Origin: Elysia chlorotica
Taxonomy: Eukaryota; Mollusca; Gastropoda; Plakobranchidae
Assembly: GCA_003991915.1 (NCBI GenBank)
Contig: RQTK01000009.1
Span: forward strand, 1,166,217-1,230,216
Length of the DNA: 64,000 bases
Direction: 5' to 3'
This document shows positions 1 through 53,071 of the stretch, piece after piece. The notes under the pieces were generated by a model. The model searched no databases and had not been told where the DNA came from. It saw only the letters and a list, made by a program, of their open reading frames with translations. Each line of letters begins with the position of its first letter. Position 1 is the stretch's first letter. Made by a program: the position numbers and the translations under genes.

Positions 1-44
<44 letters not shown>

Positions 45-56
45 AATATCTATCTT

Positions 57-105
<49 letters not shown>

Positions 106-107
106 TT
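1..107. repeat. (TCTA)n microsatellite
   Basis: Tetranucleotide TCTA array, slightly interrupted near 44-58, continuing off the left edge of the window. Confidence 0.95.
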
Positions 108-2204
108 TCTCTCTTTCTATCTGTCCCATAAGCCCCTAGTCCTCTCTCTCTTCTTGTTGTCTTTAAATTTACCTCTAAATTAATACTTTTCACCAAGAAA
201 CCTGTGTGACATTACCTTGGCATCACACACCAACACGGTTTCATTATTTGTAATGTGGTGGCTTATTTCTATTATCCTTCGGAAATAGCATTCCATAGGG
301 TTACGTAAAGGGGCGTTATCTTGAAACTGAACGGGTATATGGGTTTATTTAGCCTAGTGAGAGAATGTTACTAACATTGGCAGTCTTCTTCGTGTTGCGC
401 AGCAGATAAGAGGATTTGGAGCGTCCAGTTGACAATTGACATGAGCGCTCTCTATGTAGTGGGGAGACAAAAGGTTAACGACACCTCGCAGTTGGTTTTA
501 TTAGATAAGAACAATAACATGAACACGGTCACTGAGATTGTAACCGAAATAAGGCGGCAACTGTGATATACATGTACATGAATGAAGCGGGGAGAGATTG
601 CGCAGTGAGTAAAGTGAGGTGGCTTGTAAACATAGAAACCTGTTCCGATTCCCCGGTCATACCACCTTTTTTTCTATCTGTTTGACTCGGTTTCAGTGTA
701 ATGATTTTAACCAGCCAAGACTTGGGTATCCCAGTCTGAAGTTTAGTCATAGAGTAATGATGATCCTCTGTGACAAAATGGAAAACGTTTAGCTAGTAGA
801 GAGCTTTGCTTTTTACATTCAGTGATTCCATCTTTTTTACTGACTGAAATATTGACACAGAGGAAGTTGTTCTGGGATTAGAGAGTAAGTATTTAAGTTT
901 GATTTCTTTACAAAAGCAGGAAGGAGTACTTCTCGCTTTGAATATACAGGTTCAACTGCTTTACTCTTAAAGTCGTAAATACACTTATTGTTTATTTTGT
1001 ATTTAAAAAATAGAGATGGTGACTCAAAACTTAAAATCTATTTCGGACTGTAAATCAAACAAGAATAACGAAACTAAAATAAAGATGTTGAACACATAGA
1101 AAGAGATGTGTTGGGGAAAGGAGGGGGGGGGGGGGCGGTTCGTGCTAAAAATGTTGAATATCTGAAAAAATTTTCTGTATTCCACTTATAAAACACACTA
1201 TTTCAAAGTAAACAAATAAAACATATTGACGTATTGTAGAAGTGTCTTTTTAATCAAAATATAAATACTGGTAGTTACAATTACAAATACCACATGGGGC
1301 CACAGGAACGTGTCTCAAATATATAACTAATGAAAGTAGGAGGATATGAAGCGTTATATGGAATCGGTTCTCTGCAGAAGAAAAAGATAACGGATAACTG
1401 AGATAAGGTTATTAAACGACACACAGTTCCGCTAGCCCATGCATCGGCTGTCTGACAAATTAATATCACTGTATGTCCCACAGCGTTCGTGGAACTTCTT
1501 AAAGGTCATCCAATTAGTGCCCGTTGTGACGCGGGAAACAATAGTTGTGTTGACCAAGAGCAAGCTTCAGTTGTGAGGTGTTCCTAGATGCTAGTCTCCG
1601 GGTTTCTTCATGTTATTAGTTGTTTTGTTGGGGTTTTCTAAATGTTATTTTTTATTGTCCCGCTTTTGAACTTCGCTCATAATTTTTTTTTCATTCATAT
1701 CGAAAGTTTGAATGTATACAAAGCATCGAATGAGATTTGTCCAGTTGTCTAGAACTCAGTTAACTCCTGGAAAGGGAAAGGGTTAAAAGATAAAAATAGG
1801 AGAAAGGTGGCATAATGTTCTTATATAAAATATAAACTATCTTTCTATCTACCTATTTCTTTCCATTTTCCTATGTCCATCTTTTAACTCCTTCCCCTCC
1901 CAGGAAGTACATCAGTTATAGACTACCATATAAATCCATTATTGCAGCCTCGCATGCGATGACTACATTCCAACTTCACCGCGTCATTTTTTACGATTGA
2001 ATTGGAAACACTTCTTAGCCTTTCAAACCTAACTGATAATATAGGAGAAGATAAAATTGTTTTCATCCACAAGAGAAATTTTAGTTGGATATACCAGCAA
2101 GCAAAGTGAAGTTCACATTGACATGGAAACATTAATAATGAAAAAAATCATAAGCGTTGATAATTTGCTAGTCCTTTCTCCTGATTTCCCCCATCCTCTC
2201 TCGT
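108..2204. other. Upstream intergenic region, no gene recognised
   Basis: No coding exon, RNA gene or transposon domain recognised. It contains a poly-G tract near 1123-1138 and otherwise ordinary AT-rich sequence. Confidence 0.6.
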
Positions 2205-2205
2205 T

Positions 2206-2304
<99 letters not shown>
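2205..2304. repeat. (TAC)n microsatellite
   Basis: About 33 uninterrupted TAC/ACT units, read as poly-Tyr or poly-Ser in translated frames; no sign of coding use. Confidence 0.97.
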
Positions 2305-2423
2305 TAGGAAATGTATCCGAATTGGAATGAAGAGCACAACACTTGAGAGTACACCTACTCAGTTGCTAAGGACCTAGTGGTAGATGCGTGTGCGCAAGTA
2401 ATAAAAGTATATAATAATAAAAC

Positions 2424-2471
2424 ATTAGTCTGATGAAGCCATTAAAGGCGAAACGTTTTTATGTATCTTTC
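2424..2471 (+). ncRNA. Hammerhead-ribozyme-like core (degenerate)
   Basis: The core CTGATGA (2430-2436) is followed by GCC (2438-2440), a six-base loop, GGC (2447-2449) and GAAA (2450-2453). ACGT (2453-2456) can then pair with ATGT (2461-2464) as a stem III, giving GT-A at the cleavage position. Against function: one extra A lies between the core and stem II, and stem I pairs poorly. Motifs like this occur in Penelope-like elements and retrozymes of animals. It is probably a remnant of such an element. Confidence 0.35.
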
Positions 2472-2535
2472 TACCTCTAGTTGTGTTTGATTTATTGTGT
2501 CCCTCAGTTACTAAGTTGTGCGTATTCCCCCCATT

Positions 2536-2738
<203 letters not shown>

Positions 2739-2782
2739 GCTTTTGCTGGTTTATTGAACAAAAGCATTGGCCCAGTGCGCTC

Positions 2783-2792
2783 CCTTATAAGG
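2783..2792. promoter_or_regulatory. Perfect CArG box (SRF site), PLXDC upstream region
   Basis: CCTTATAAGG is a full match to the serum response factor consensus CC(A/T)6GG. It lies 93 bp upstream of the PLXDC start codon, with an inverted CCAAT (ATTGG, 2765-2769) just before it. The TATAA inside could instead act as a TATA-like element. Function is inferred from position and match only. Confidence 0.45.
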
Positions 2793-2885
2793 AAACAAAT
2801 TGAGAACCACTGTGTTATTTAAGCAGGCAACCGCTTCGAGATTACCGCGAGATCGCTGAGGTAAATAAACTCTGGCGACAGAATC

Positions 2886-42325
<39,440 letters not shown>

Positions 42326-44195
42326 CATCCCATCTCTATGATAAGTGAAAATAAGATTTTTACTTTCTATATAGGTGGCCCTACAAACAAAGGAAAAGAT
42401 CTACTTTAGCATGGCTTACCTTCTAGAAATACAGCAACTTGTCTATTTAAATTTGGGATGATGTGTTTACCTTTTGTAATCGACGAAATAAAAAAAAGGA
42501 CAGAAAACCAAATATGTTGAGGAAACAAAAGAATTCAAGAAATATGCAAAGGTCAAATTAGAAAGAACAAAATATTGAAGAAGAAAAAAAGAGTATTAAG
42601 TTTAAATTTGCTTCTGACAATACTTTCTTTTATCTTTTTTAATAAGACACTTGAGGTTCCCTCCTTACTGAATTAATTGCCCTCAGTGACAAAATAAAGT
42701 TCAAGAAAATAACAGTTTCTATCTAATAACCTGTGTGCTTTTTCTTTACAGTCAGTGAAAAGAATGTTTGGATAAGATTTGTTTTAGCACACATTAAAAT
42801 TTAAAGATGAATGAAATTCTAGAACAAAAGCAAATAATATAAGTGTGTTTATTCTTATTAAGAGAAATATTGATTTAGATCAAATATTTTTTTATAGATT
42901 CTTGTTTCCTTTCGTATGCAGCTGCTATATGAGAATATCTTGTTATGACATATATATTAAACATACTGTAAACATATTATATAAAATATTCATTATATGT
43001 TTTTTATTTTAAAGATAGAAATGGAAACTATATGTGCTGTTAAGACTAGATTAACACTTTGGTTTGACCCATAATTATTTACTTCCAAACTGTTATAGGC
43101 AAAAGCCACATAAATAATTCTTGCTTGATGGGTAAGAGTTGACATTTATTAATGTGTGAGCTTGTTGGGTTTTTTTAAAACTTAAATTCTATTAAAAGAT
43201 TTATTGGTTTGAAATAAATGCTCAAATCATTTTCTTAACTTTTCAAAATTAGGTTAAGTAACTTTTTCAGTTTTCAGGGGCACTCGATGATTTGAGGATG
43301 AAAAGAGTTAACTCGTGATAAAATGAATTTCTCATGTACTTAAAAATAAAAATAAAAATGTGCCCTATAGCTTAAAAATTGACTGGTGAGTGAAGAAAGT
43401 CAATTAAAACATGGACACTCTAGATTCAACACAAGTGAAATTTGAATCAAGCTTTAGTTACCGTTTTATCGTTTGTGCAGCTGTATCTCAAATCAAGTTT
43501 ATAGCTTAAGATTGTTGAAGCAAACATATCAATAAAAATCTGTCCTGATTGAATATCATTTTAACCACTGTATTGGATGTCCTGGGGGAACTTATAAGAT
43601 GTTAAACCCAGAAAAAGAAAGAGATACAGTCTCTCTCCCTATAGAGAATTCATCCTAAATGATAAAATCTACTCTTTTTTTTGTAAAGGTTTATGACGTA
43701 CTTAATTAGAATCATCTGTGAAAGAAGTGTGTAATCTTCTCAGTTGTTAATATATAATTATATATCTGCCCTTTTGTTCAAAATGGAATCTCTCTGATAT
43801 TTATAGATCTGGTACGCAAAACTTGACTTTTTTTTCTCCCTTATTTATAGTTGAACAAAGACTTCTTTTTGTACATCTTTCATAAGACATTGTTTTATCT
43901 TATTCTTTTTTTCATTCCTTTTCTCTTTTGTTAGAGACAGAATGTTCCTTTGTGATATTTTACATGACAACTTTTGTTTGTTACCTCAATTTATCTATGT
44001 AGATAGTTATGTTTTTTTCCTCCTGTTTTTTTTTTTCATTTTAACTTATTTAAAAAAAAAATGTTCCTTACACTCCTGAGAAAGAATAATTGTTTCAATG
44101 AAAAACTGAAATTGATAAAAAATAAATATTTTAGGACTGGTTGTCCAAAGGTTATACGATCTGAATTTTTTTAATGTCATGTAAATAAAATTGCT
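42326..44195 (+). other. PLXDC 3' UTR (extent uncertain) with two poly(A) signal candidates
   Basis: AT-rich non-coding sequence after the stop. AATAAA hexamers that could end the transcript lie at 42693-42698 and 44184-44189. Which is used cannot be told from sequence, and other AT-rich hexamers are present. Confidence 0.45.
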
Positions 44196-47100
44196 GTGTT
44201 AAATATTAAGTAGTTCATCATTCAGTGGCTTCTCTCTCCCATTGCAAAATGTCAAAGTTTCACACCTTTTCTGACTCATAAGGTGTATACATTTTCATCA
44301 CATATGTTGCTGCCAAATGACGCTCGGGGTGCTTTTCATTCTATTGATCTCTGGAAAAAAAGGTGAAGAGCTCTTTAAAAAATTAAAAACACCCTGAGAT
44401 TCATCTGACTTAGTAACTTCTAATACATTCCAACTCAATAAATTCTGCAATTGCCGCCAAAGGTATATATATCTTGACTGAACATGTGTCTGAGAAGTTG
44501 TATCTTATGGTGTATATATTTCTCGTTATATATTTATATACATCTTTTTACCATGTTTTTCTTGCTCACAATTATATCTGCTTTAATGATAAATACGCAG
44601 AATTAAGCGTGCAAAAAAAAGAAAGTTTTATGCTTTTCCTGGATTTTTTACCACAATTATAAAGGAGAGACCCTTTGTCATAATACTTTTTATTGAATCA
44701 TAATACAGTAGAATCCTATGATATGGAAACTAGATACTTTGAGATCCTTCAGTACAAAAATGTATTTTCTCCTGTTATAGCTTATTAAAAACAATCAGTG
44801 AGAGCTTTTGCTCAAAACATAGATTATGGTTATTTTTTGTTTGAAGTAAGGCACTTTGGTTGGCTGTGGAGCTCTGCTATACTTTCTTGAAGATTTCTCA
44901 GACTTTCTATGAAATTTCAAGAGCAAACTGAATAAAGAGTATGGGTAGGTGTAAATTTGTTATTATCTTCTTGTTTCCACAATTGTTATTTCCTCATACT
45001 CACATAGTTTGGGAAAAAAAGTAGAAGAAGAGGTCTTTTTTTTCTGTATTTGCTTCTAAAGCTTCAAGTGGCATTGATTTTCCTCATCAAGCATCTGATA
45101 TTGCAGACCAGACTGTTAAAAAGCTGAGAGTTCACTTGTATTTCACACCTGATTACATTCATATGACTTTAAAATACTGCAATTATTTTTTATATATATG
45201 AAAATCCTTAAATGTGTGAAAGCAAAAATAAAGAAAACACACTTTCATTGTTTTGATTGAAATGTTTTAAGAAGTTTGGGTCATGAGAGATGTGTTGATC
45301 AAAATTTCTATGATTCAACAATTTAGGCTAATTTTCTTTACTTGCTTTGTGTGACTTTTTTCTTTTAGGTTCAACATTTTTTAAAACTTTTGAAATATGT
45401 TTGTGCTTGATGAAGGGTCTGAAGTATTTGTAAACTTATTCAAACCAGTATGTTCCCATGTATCTTTTCAATCAACTGATACTTTTGACAAGATCTGAAA
45501 CTTTTTCTTTTAACACAGTGAACTTGAGGTTAATTCGGTGAAAGAAAAATTAGTATGCATCATGTTTTACTTTCCCACTTATGGAGATAAAGTACATGCT
45601 CAGAAATATAATGAATCTTTATAAAAGCTTCAACAATAGGAGTTTGGAGAAGTTGAAAGGTAGAAGAAAAATAAAATGATCACAAATGAAGAAAAACGTT
45701 TGTTCTCTATCTCTAAGGATTATTTTTTATTAAGTAAACATCTTTAATAAAGATTAAACCTACTACAATTTTGAAACATAATTCACCTTCACTATCTTGA
45801 AAACTCTTATGGACTCTAAAGCCAATTTTTATTATTTTTTCAATTTTTATGCCTTAAGGCGACACATCTAACAATGTTTGAATGATCTTTAATGAGATGT
45901 GTTTTAATTAACAAATGCTTTAATTTGTTTTACTCAATGTTTTTTTTCACGTTTTATTAACATAACTAATTAATGCATTTGAGTGATGTAGATCATAAAT
46001 TAGAACTGTTCCACAAAATTCAAAGAAAGACAAAGTGGATCTTTTCACTTTGTCCTTTTGCTCGCTTTTTCTCTTTTTTGAGGATATATCTGTTGGAGCA
46101 ACTTTGCCAATAATTGTGTAATAATGGGAGCAAGCAAACCTTCTTTAAGAGTTTGAAAAGCAATATTCAGACGAGGTGGACATGGATATAGCGATGCAAT
46201 CAATTTTATCTTCTGATTTTTCTTCTATCACCCTGCATGTGTTGTAGAAAATAAAACAGGATATACATTTATAACTAAAACGAAAGAACATGTGTTTTTT
46301 TTTCTTTCTATGTTTACTTTTTTTGCATCATTCCTGTCGTTCTAAGAGTTATTACAAAACTTCACCTTTAAATTCCGAACCATTTACTTAATAATTTTTT
46401 AAATCTTTTTTTCGTAATTGTTATGACACTTTGACACAATTCTCACTCGAAAGTAAAAATTAAATTACAAATACCCAGTCTAAAGATATTTGTGTGTAAC
46501 AATAGTTTTGTTCTTTGACATGCAAAATAAATATACTTAAAGAAAGAAACAAATAATCGCAATATGTAATATTAGAAAAAATCATTTTATTTAAATTAAA
46601 GACTTCAATATGAAAACTTGTAATGTATGATACAAGCTCTTAGGAGACCACAAAGGACTTGCATGAAACATATTGCATTGAGTTGGAGAAAAAGACGTTT
46701 CACTCTACCATTGCTACCAAAAGAAAAAGAAAATTGCACTTAAATCTACTCAAAGTAACTTGCAACTGTAACTCCTTTTTTCACACACTTTATGTAACAC
46801 ATATTGGAAGAATTTTTTAAAAAGTCAATATATGCCTAAAAATGATTGAGATAAAAGTCTTGTGAATTCATAGAATGACACTGTAATTCAGCCTTTTTCA
46901 AATTTATAATTGACTTAGGAAGAAAGACCAGAAGACAAAATGGCTTAATTCTCATTGCTACGTACACTCCTGTATAGTTATATCAGTAATCATGCCCTCA
47001 TAGTCATATTCGTATGTTCTCTATTTTAATACCAACTGAAAATACATTAGCACCAGTGCTGGCATTAAGTTTTAAAAACTGTACATGAATCTATAAAGAC

Positions 47101-48053
47101 ATACATCCACTATGTATTTAGTCCTTTATAGAAGGCATATGTGCATAATCATCATTTCTTTATACATGCACTACCAATTATGTTTTTAAAAAAGTAGATT
47201 GAATAAATGCATGCACACATAGAGCTGAGAGATTTCATAGCAAATATTTGCAGCACTTTCTTTAACAACAAGCAGTCAACTCTATGGCACTAGTGTGTTG
47301 TGCCTAGTAGTATATATAGCAAATGTCATACTCTTTGAACATTTTGACTTTTAGAAACATTCACACACAATCAGGTTTGCATGGCAAATTAACTTTTATG
47401 CGATTCCTATTCAACAAAATTTTACTACAGTCATATAACAAATATTCTTTGAAAATAAATCATATGAAGTTGCCTTTGTTTATTTTTAAATTTTCTGGGG
47501 TAGGAAGGGATTTTTCAGCTGAAAATTTTTTTTATACTCTGTCTATATTTTAGACAAAATGAAAGGTACTTGATAATATAACGTTGCACCTGAATGATCA
47601 CTTTTATTTAGATTAGAAACTCATTTTAGGAATCACTTAAAGTTGTCAACTGTTCACATAGATAAACATATATCTATGATATATGATAAATCAATCATGC
47701 TTTTGATGTCCAAAGATAATACTGAAATCATATTGAATTTTAATAGTGATTTATCAAAGAATAGTACAGGATAAAATTTCCATACATGGTCACATACTTT
47801 GGTAAATGATACTTTTTTTTTTTTTTACAGATTCAGGCTTGTCAATTTAAATCTTAAAGTAAAATATTCAAAGGAGTCGAGAGTTAGATCACTACTTGTG
47901 AATCTTGATTATCTGTGCATATCTCTGTAACTCTAAGGCAGCAAGCCTGTGAGTTAAGTTTCCTATGTTGAAAATGTTAATAATTTAAGTTTTTCTGAGG
48001 TCATAGTGTTGATCTAGTTTTTTCTCCTGATCCTATCATCATCATCATCGTCA
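44196..48053. other. Intergenic region between convergent genes
   Basis: AT-rich, no gene or recognised repeat. It may include longer 3' UTR of PLXDC. Confidence 0.5.
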
Positions 48054-48456
48054 TCATGTCACGTGCGTCATAGCATTGGCCAACATGTCGTTCCATACTG
48101 CTTGATCCCTTTTTACCTTCAGCGCCTCCATCATTTTTGCCACATTGAGCAACCAATTAGACTGTCTAGTAGCTTTTCTCTGCGTCTTCCTCTGTTCCTT
48201 TTCCCTTCCAGCATTCCTGTCATGACGAGATGTTTGAGATTTTCTCCTCTCATAGCATAAATGAAGACTGACATTTTCGTATCTTATAAATAAGAGATCT
48301 TCCTGAGTCTGCCTCAATCAAGACAGTTTCGTTAGACGTCTTTGCTGTCAAAGGTATACGAAACCACATTTCTACGGCCTCAAGTTTCTTTTGTGCTTGT
48401 TTGGATACCGTTCAATCCTCACACCCATACATTAAAATATTTCTATCTGGCATTGT
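48054..48456 (-). pseudogene. Non-LTR retrotransposon reverse transcriptase C-terminal fragment
   Basis: On the - strand, after several frame changes, it reads ILMYGCED, KQAQKKLEAVEMWF, RIPLTAKTSNETVL, then NVAKMMEALKVKRDQAVWND followed by MLANAMTHVT. This is the order of the LINE C-terminal region (YGCE-W...RRMLRIPWT...W-D-M-AN). Stops and shifts show it is dead. It is a different family from the 12.6-kb fragment. Confidence 0.75.
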
Positions 48457-49012
48457 AGGACCTGATCCTATACAATTCAAATTTTAAAAATATATAAAAA
48501 CATAGGCTACCAGCAACAATGTTCAAGCTTTACATCTGCTTTAAGATGCTATGAATTTTGATAATAATTCATGATTAACTTAATACTTATGATTACATAA
48601 TGAAAAAAAATTCTAATCTCATTTGGCCAAAGTACATCTCTTCACCCGCATGAGTTTTGATGGGATAAATCTGATCCTCTACATAATTTTTCAGCTAGAC
48701 GTACATTCATTCCTACTAGAGCCATTATAGTCTAGGACGGACAGAAGATCAAAGGCAATAGGAATAAGATAGAGGAATGCACTGGTAGAAACCTTTCTGA
48801 CGACAAAAAGAAAACAAAAAATGCTCCTACTCCTAAGTTTTTTTTACATTTTCATGGAGCTTTTCACATTTTACAAGAATGATAAAGAGTAAGGCAAGTT
48901 TAAGAAATTTAGTAGTACTATAGGGCACATTGAGAGCATGTTAAAAATCGTGTAAAAATATTGACAAATGTCAATCATCCTTTGTAATACAAGCCGTAGA
49001 CTTACAAAAATT

Positions 49013-49190
49013 AGATGGGGCTGACCTCTTTCTCTCAAAGCGTAAACAAAAGCTTGTGATAGTCGTAATTTTTTTTTTAAACAATCTGGTGATTGGGCTA
49101 AAGGTAAGACCTATTTTAATATACAAACTTACAAGCATCGCATGACTTTTGTGAGAAAGAGGTTGGACCCATTGGCTCAGTTGGTTAAAA
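49013..49190. repeat. Foldback repeat with tRNA A-box-like sequence
   Basis: 49013-49041 and 49146-49174 are inverted copies (ACCTCTTTCTC core, about 25 bp alignable), about 105 bp apart. The right arm continues into ATTGGCTCAGTTGGTTAAA, a good tRNA D-arm/A box. No B box follows, so this looks like truncated, inverted SINE pieces. Confidence 0.4.
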
Positions 49191-50043
49191 GTAAAGAAAC
49201 AGTCTAGATGAATATCTAACGTTTTTCAATATAGGTATTTTTATTTATCATTTATAATCATAATTGTATATTAAAGCCAATTTGACTGACACAAGTTCGT
49301 GAAAAGTTTGTCCATTAAAATTACACAAGTTTAGAAATCCTGGGGGAAAAAAAGATTTGTTTGGAGATTAAAGTATGTCTGTTTCCTATTTTCTTTTATA
49401 TGCTTTCCTCTTGACACGTGAAAGTTCCATACAGAAAAATATATCCATATCTTCATTTAGGCTGAATAGAATATACATACATGAATGCAATGGTCGTCTT
49501 TTTGTAGACCAAACACAAATTAAATAAAGTGGTATTTTGTACAAAAACATTTACTGTTAGCCCAAAGCTCATTTGAAATCACACATTTACTGCATATCTC
49601 TAAATGAATCTAAGAGTATTAAGTCAATTGTCATAATTATTTTTTTTTCATATCGGATAAAAGAAACACAAAAGAGTTTTATTCAATTTATACATTTCCA
49701 TTAAAATAAATTTACAATCATCCAAAGAGTCTTGAAAAACTCTTGAAAAAAAAATCATAATGCTTTACATAAAAAAGTTCTTCTCACAGAAAAAAAACAA
49801 CAACTTAAGACCATTATAATGTTAAATGATTTTCAAATTTGCAGCTTATTCCTTAATTTTATTTGTTTATTATCAAGTTTAAAGAGCAATAAAATTCCCC
49901 CTCCCCCCTCATCTGACACTGACTTGAAAACAATAGGGAGAAAAATATCCGAAATTCTACTTTAAACACCTCATTGAATTAAAAAAGAAAAGTTCCCTTC
50001 TTACCATGCAGTAAACAAATAGTCATTTTACAGCATTGCACAC

Positions 50044-50477
50044 TTTATTTTCATTTTCATTTTCATATTTGTACATATATTTTTGCCACTGATATATTGC
50101 TAGTTTTCAAATTTGACTAAAAAAAAAAAAAAAGTAAATATCACTGATCAACTATCAGTAATTTATAAGAACAAGACATGGCTCCTACTAATTAAGTTCT
50201 ATTCAAATTTTTCATAAAAGTTTAAGACAATAAATTCACAAAGAATTCACTACTCAGTTTTACACTGGACAAAATGTTCAAGCCTTTGAAAATCACCTAG
50301 AATCATTTGTTCTAGAGATCCAAAATAAATCTTATGATAGTTACCAAACAAAAAGTTGTCTCATACACCAGATATTGAAAACTGTGGCAGAACATATCAA
50401 TTTGTAAGATGCTTTTCTTCAAGCTATGGACAAATTTTATTGAAATCTAGTAGGTGAAAAAAAATTTTTTTATCTAT
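50044..50477 (-). other. Integrin alpha 3' UTR (minimum)
   Basis: Non-coding after the stop. An AATAAA on the - strand lies at 50044-50049, and another candidate at about 49858-49863. Confidence 0.45.
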
Positions 50478-50573
50478 CTAGTCTACTATCTTGCTGTCTA
50501 TATAAGAACCCTGTCCATTTTTCACCATTAAGTAGCCTTCATCCTCATGTCTCTTCCTCTTGAAAAATCCACA
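50478..50573 (-). CDS. ITGAV: Integrin alpha last exon: GFFKR tail and stop
   Basis: 96 nt including the TAG stop. CGFFKRKRHEDEGYLMVKNG is followed by 11 residues ending KIVD. GFFKR is the membrane-proximal clasp that holds the beta chain tail. Two tyrosines (GYLM, SYID) could be phosphorylated. Confidence 0.97.
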   Translation of the reverse strand, partial: CGFFKRKRHEDEGYLMVKNGQGSYIDSKIVD

Positions 50574-52997
50574 CTGAAAATAAAGAAAAAAGCCATTTTA
50601 AGAGAATGAATTTTATGTGGGTGCTATATTTGACTTAAATCTTATAAAATTACACAGAGAAACCTGAAACCCATAAGCCAACATTAAAATTCAATGATTA
50701 ATTTAAACATTGCTGTTTAATTTGTTTGAAACAAAGTATGATCACTTACACTTGAAGGATAGCGATAACATTATTTTTAAAATGAAAAAGTTAAGATTTA
50801 AATGGACATTTATTGTACTCTCTAAAAGCTGTCTAAACAAGGACATCAAAAAGAACAACAAACAAAATTGAAAATAAAAATTTAATATAAATCGACAATA
50901 ATTAAAAAGTCACCTACTGAAAACATTTAAAATGTATATTTAAAGAAGGCATAAGTTGTGAAATAGTTCAGAATAATATAAAAACTTTTTGATTAAAGTA
51001 ACAAACAAATTTTAATGATAGGACAATTAAAATAACAACAAAGTACAAAAACAATTCAAGAATAGCAAAAAATTGAACAACAACAATACAGCAACAACAA
51101 CAACTAAAATATTAATAGCAACAATAACAACTGCTATGCTCTTTAAGATCGATCTTATTATTTGCTTTTGTTTCTTTAATAAGAAATAACTATTCCTTTC
51201 AAGGTTTCCAAAATCTTACAATAAATATCAGAGGAAAGCAAATTTTAGGACCCCTCTCGCCTCTTTGGTTCTTCCCTACTGGTTGGGTCAGTGTGGGTAT
51301 AATGTGATCGGCTGAGACAGGGGCGGTGGTATCCCTACACTGTCTCTGTGTTGCAGCACATAAAAGTTTCAGACGTTAGTCTTGGGGCATGTCCACAATA
51401 CTGTCTATATAGCACTAATGTTGGAGACTCAATCTCAATCCCCCATACACAGTTGACAAATAATTGTCATCAGTTGAGAGAAAAAAATCATGTTCTAATA
51501 CACCCCTTAAATAATAGGAAATAAACTTAATGGGGACATGCGCACACACTTATGTAGATTCCATACTCAATGAAGTAAAGACAACTGCTACTAACAAAAT
51601 TAACTATCTAATGCTTATGAAGCTTAGCATTTTGATAATATAAGATGAATTTCCAGAGGAAAGTATGTTTGGATGGATACTTACAAACCAAAGCAGCAGA
51701 ATAAGCAATACCAGCAAGAGCACACCGGCAGTAATAGCCAGGGCTATTACCCAAATCTTGACGCCTTTGCCTGCTGGTGTTAGCTTGTCTGTTTGGATTG
51801 TTGTTACAGCCTGAGAAAAAAATTGTTCTCAGATATTTCAGTTATAATTTTTTTTTTAAGTTAGTTAAATTATTGCTATATTAAACATGGTATGTTGCAA
51901 GTGTGAAAACAATTCAGATATAATCACCTTGTGCTTCATAAAATTTATTGTATATAAAAACGTCCAAAGTATTTTAAAATGCAAGTAAAGTGTTACTGGA
52001 TAAGAAGGAAACTTGTATTTGGATCACCTGGACTTGGTCGTCTGTGCCTTTATTGCAGGTATAGAGGAGAATACAGCATGAACTTGATGGGCATAAAAGA
52101 TTAATTTAGAGAGTTCAAGACTTCAAGAATAAGTGGCAGTGAAAAGAAAGATATGAGTTAAGAAGAGGGCCGAAATTTCAAAATTTACAAATATTCACTC
52201 AAATTTTATCTTACATTTGCACTGACAGCCTTGGATTTGCTTTCATCCACAGTTTTGAAGTCATAGGGCACTGAAATTACTTTTGCACTAGCTACAGAGG
52301 TGATTTCATACACATCTGTGCTTTTGTGGTTCTGGAAAAGAAAAAAAAAACCATTAGCCATATAAAATCAAAGATGATTGGAATAGTCTATCTTTATGTC
52401 TTTTGTTTTAATGGTGTTGAAAATTGTATCAATTTGTTTCCCTTATATGTGCCTTTTTTAAAACATTTATACATTTAAAAACATATAATTTGCTGTGTGT
52501 GATGTATATATACATGCCTAACTTGAACTAAGAAAGATTATGTTCTTCATTTACATAATATTATAATTATTCACCTTTTCTTTTTTTTTTCTTAAACTTA
52601 AACTTTACAGCTTATTTCTCCAATCCATTAATAAAAAGTGGTGAAAAACTGCAATGTTAGCCTTCTCTCAACCTTAATATAACTGAACATTGGTAAATAA
52701 ATTTGATACTTTTTTTTTAAAAAGAAGCACCAAATAAAATTTCTAAATAGAAATTAGTCAAATGCTTAAAGGACCTTAAGTGACTGATACAACATACCTT
52801 CAGAAATGGAAGAGGCTTAAATGAAGACTTAATTGTTAAGTCAAAAACACTGGAAGGTTTCATATATCCAATGTGGCATTGAATAACTGTACAGTAGTCC
52901 CCAGTGTCAGAACAGTCCTGAAATGTAGAGAGATTACATTTTTTTAATGTAGGCCCCTATATAGAATTGGGTCTTGTTTTGTTTTTCGTTTGTTTTT

Positions 52998-53071
<74 letters not shown>

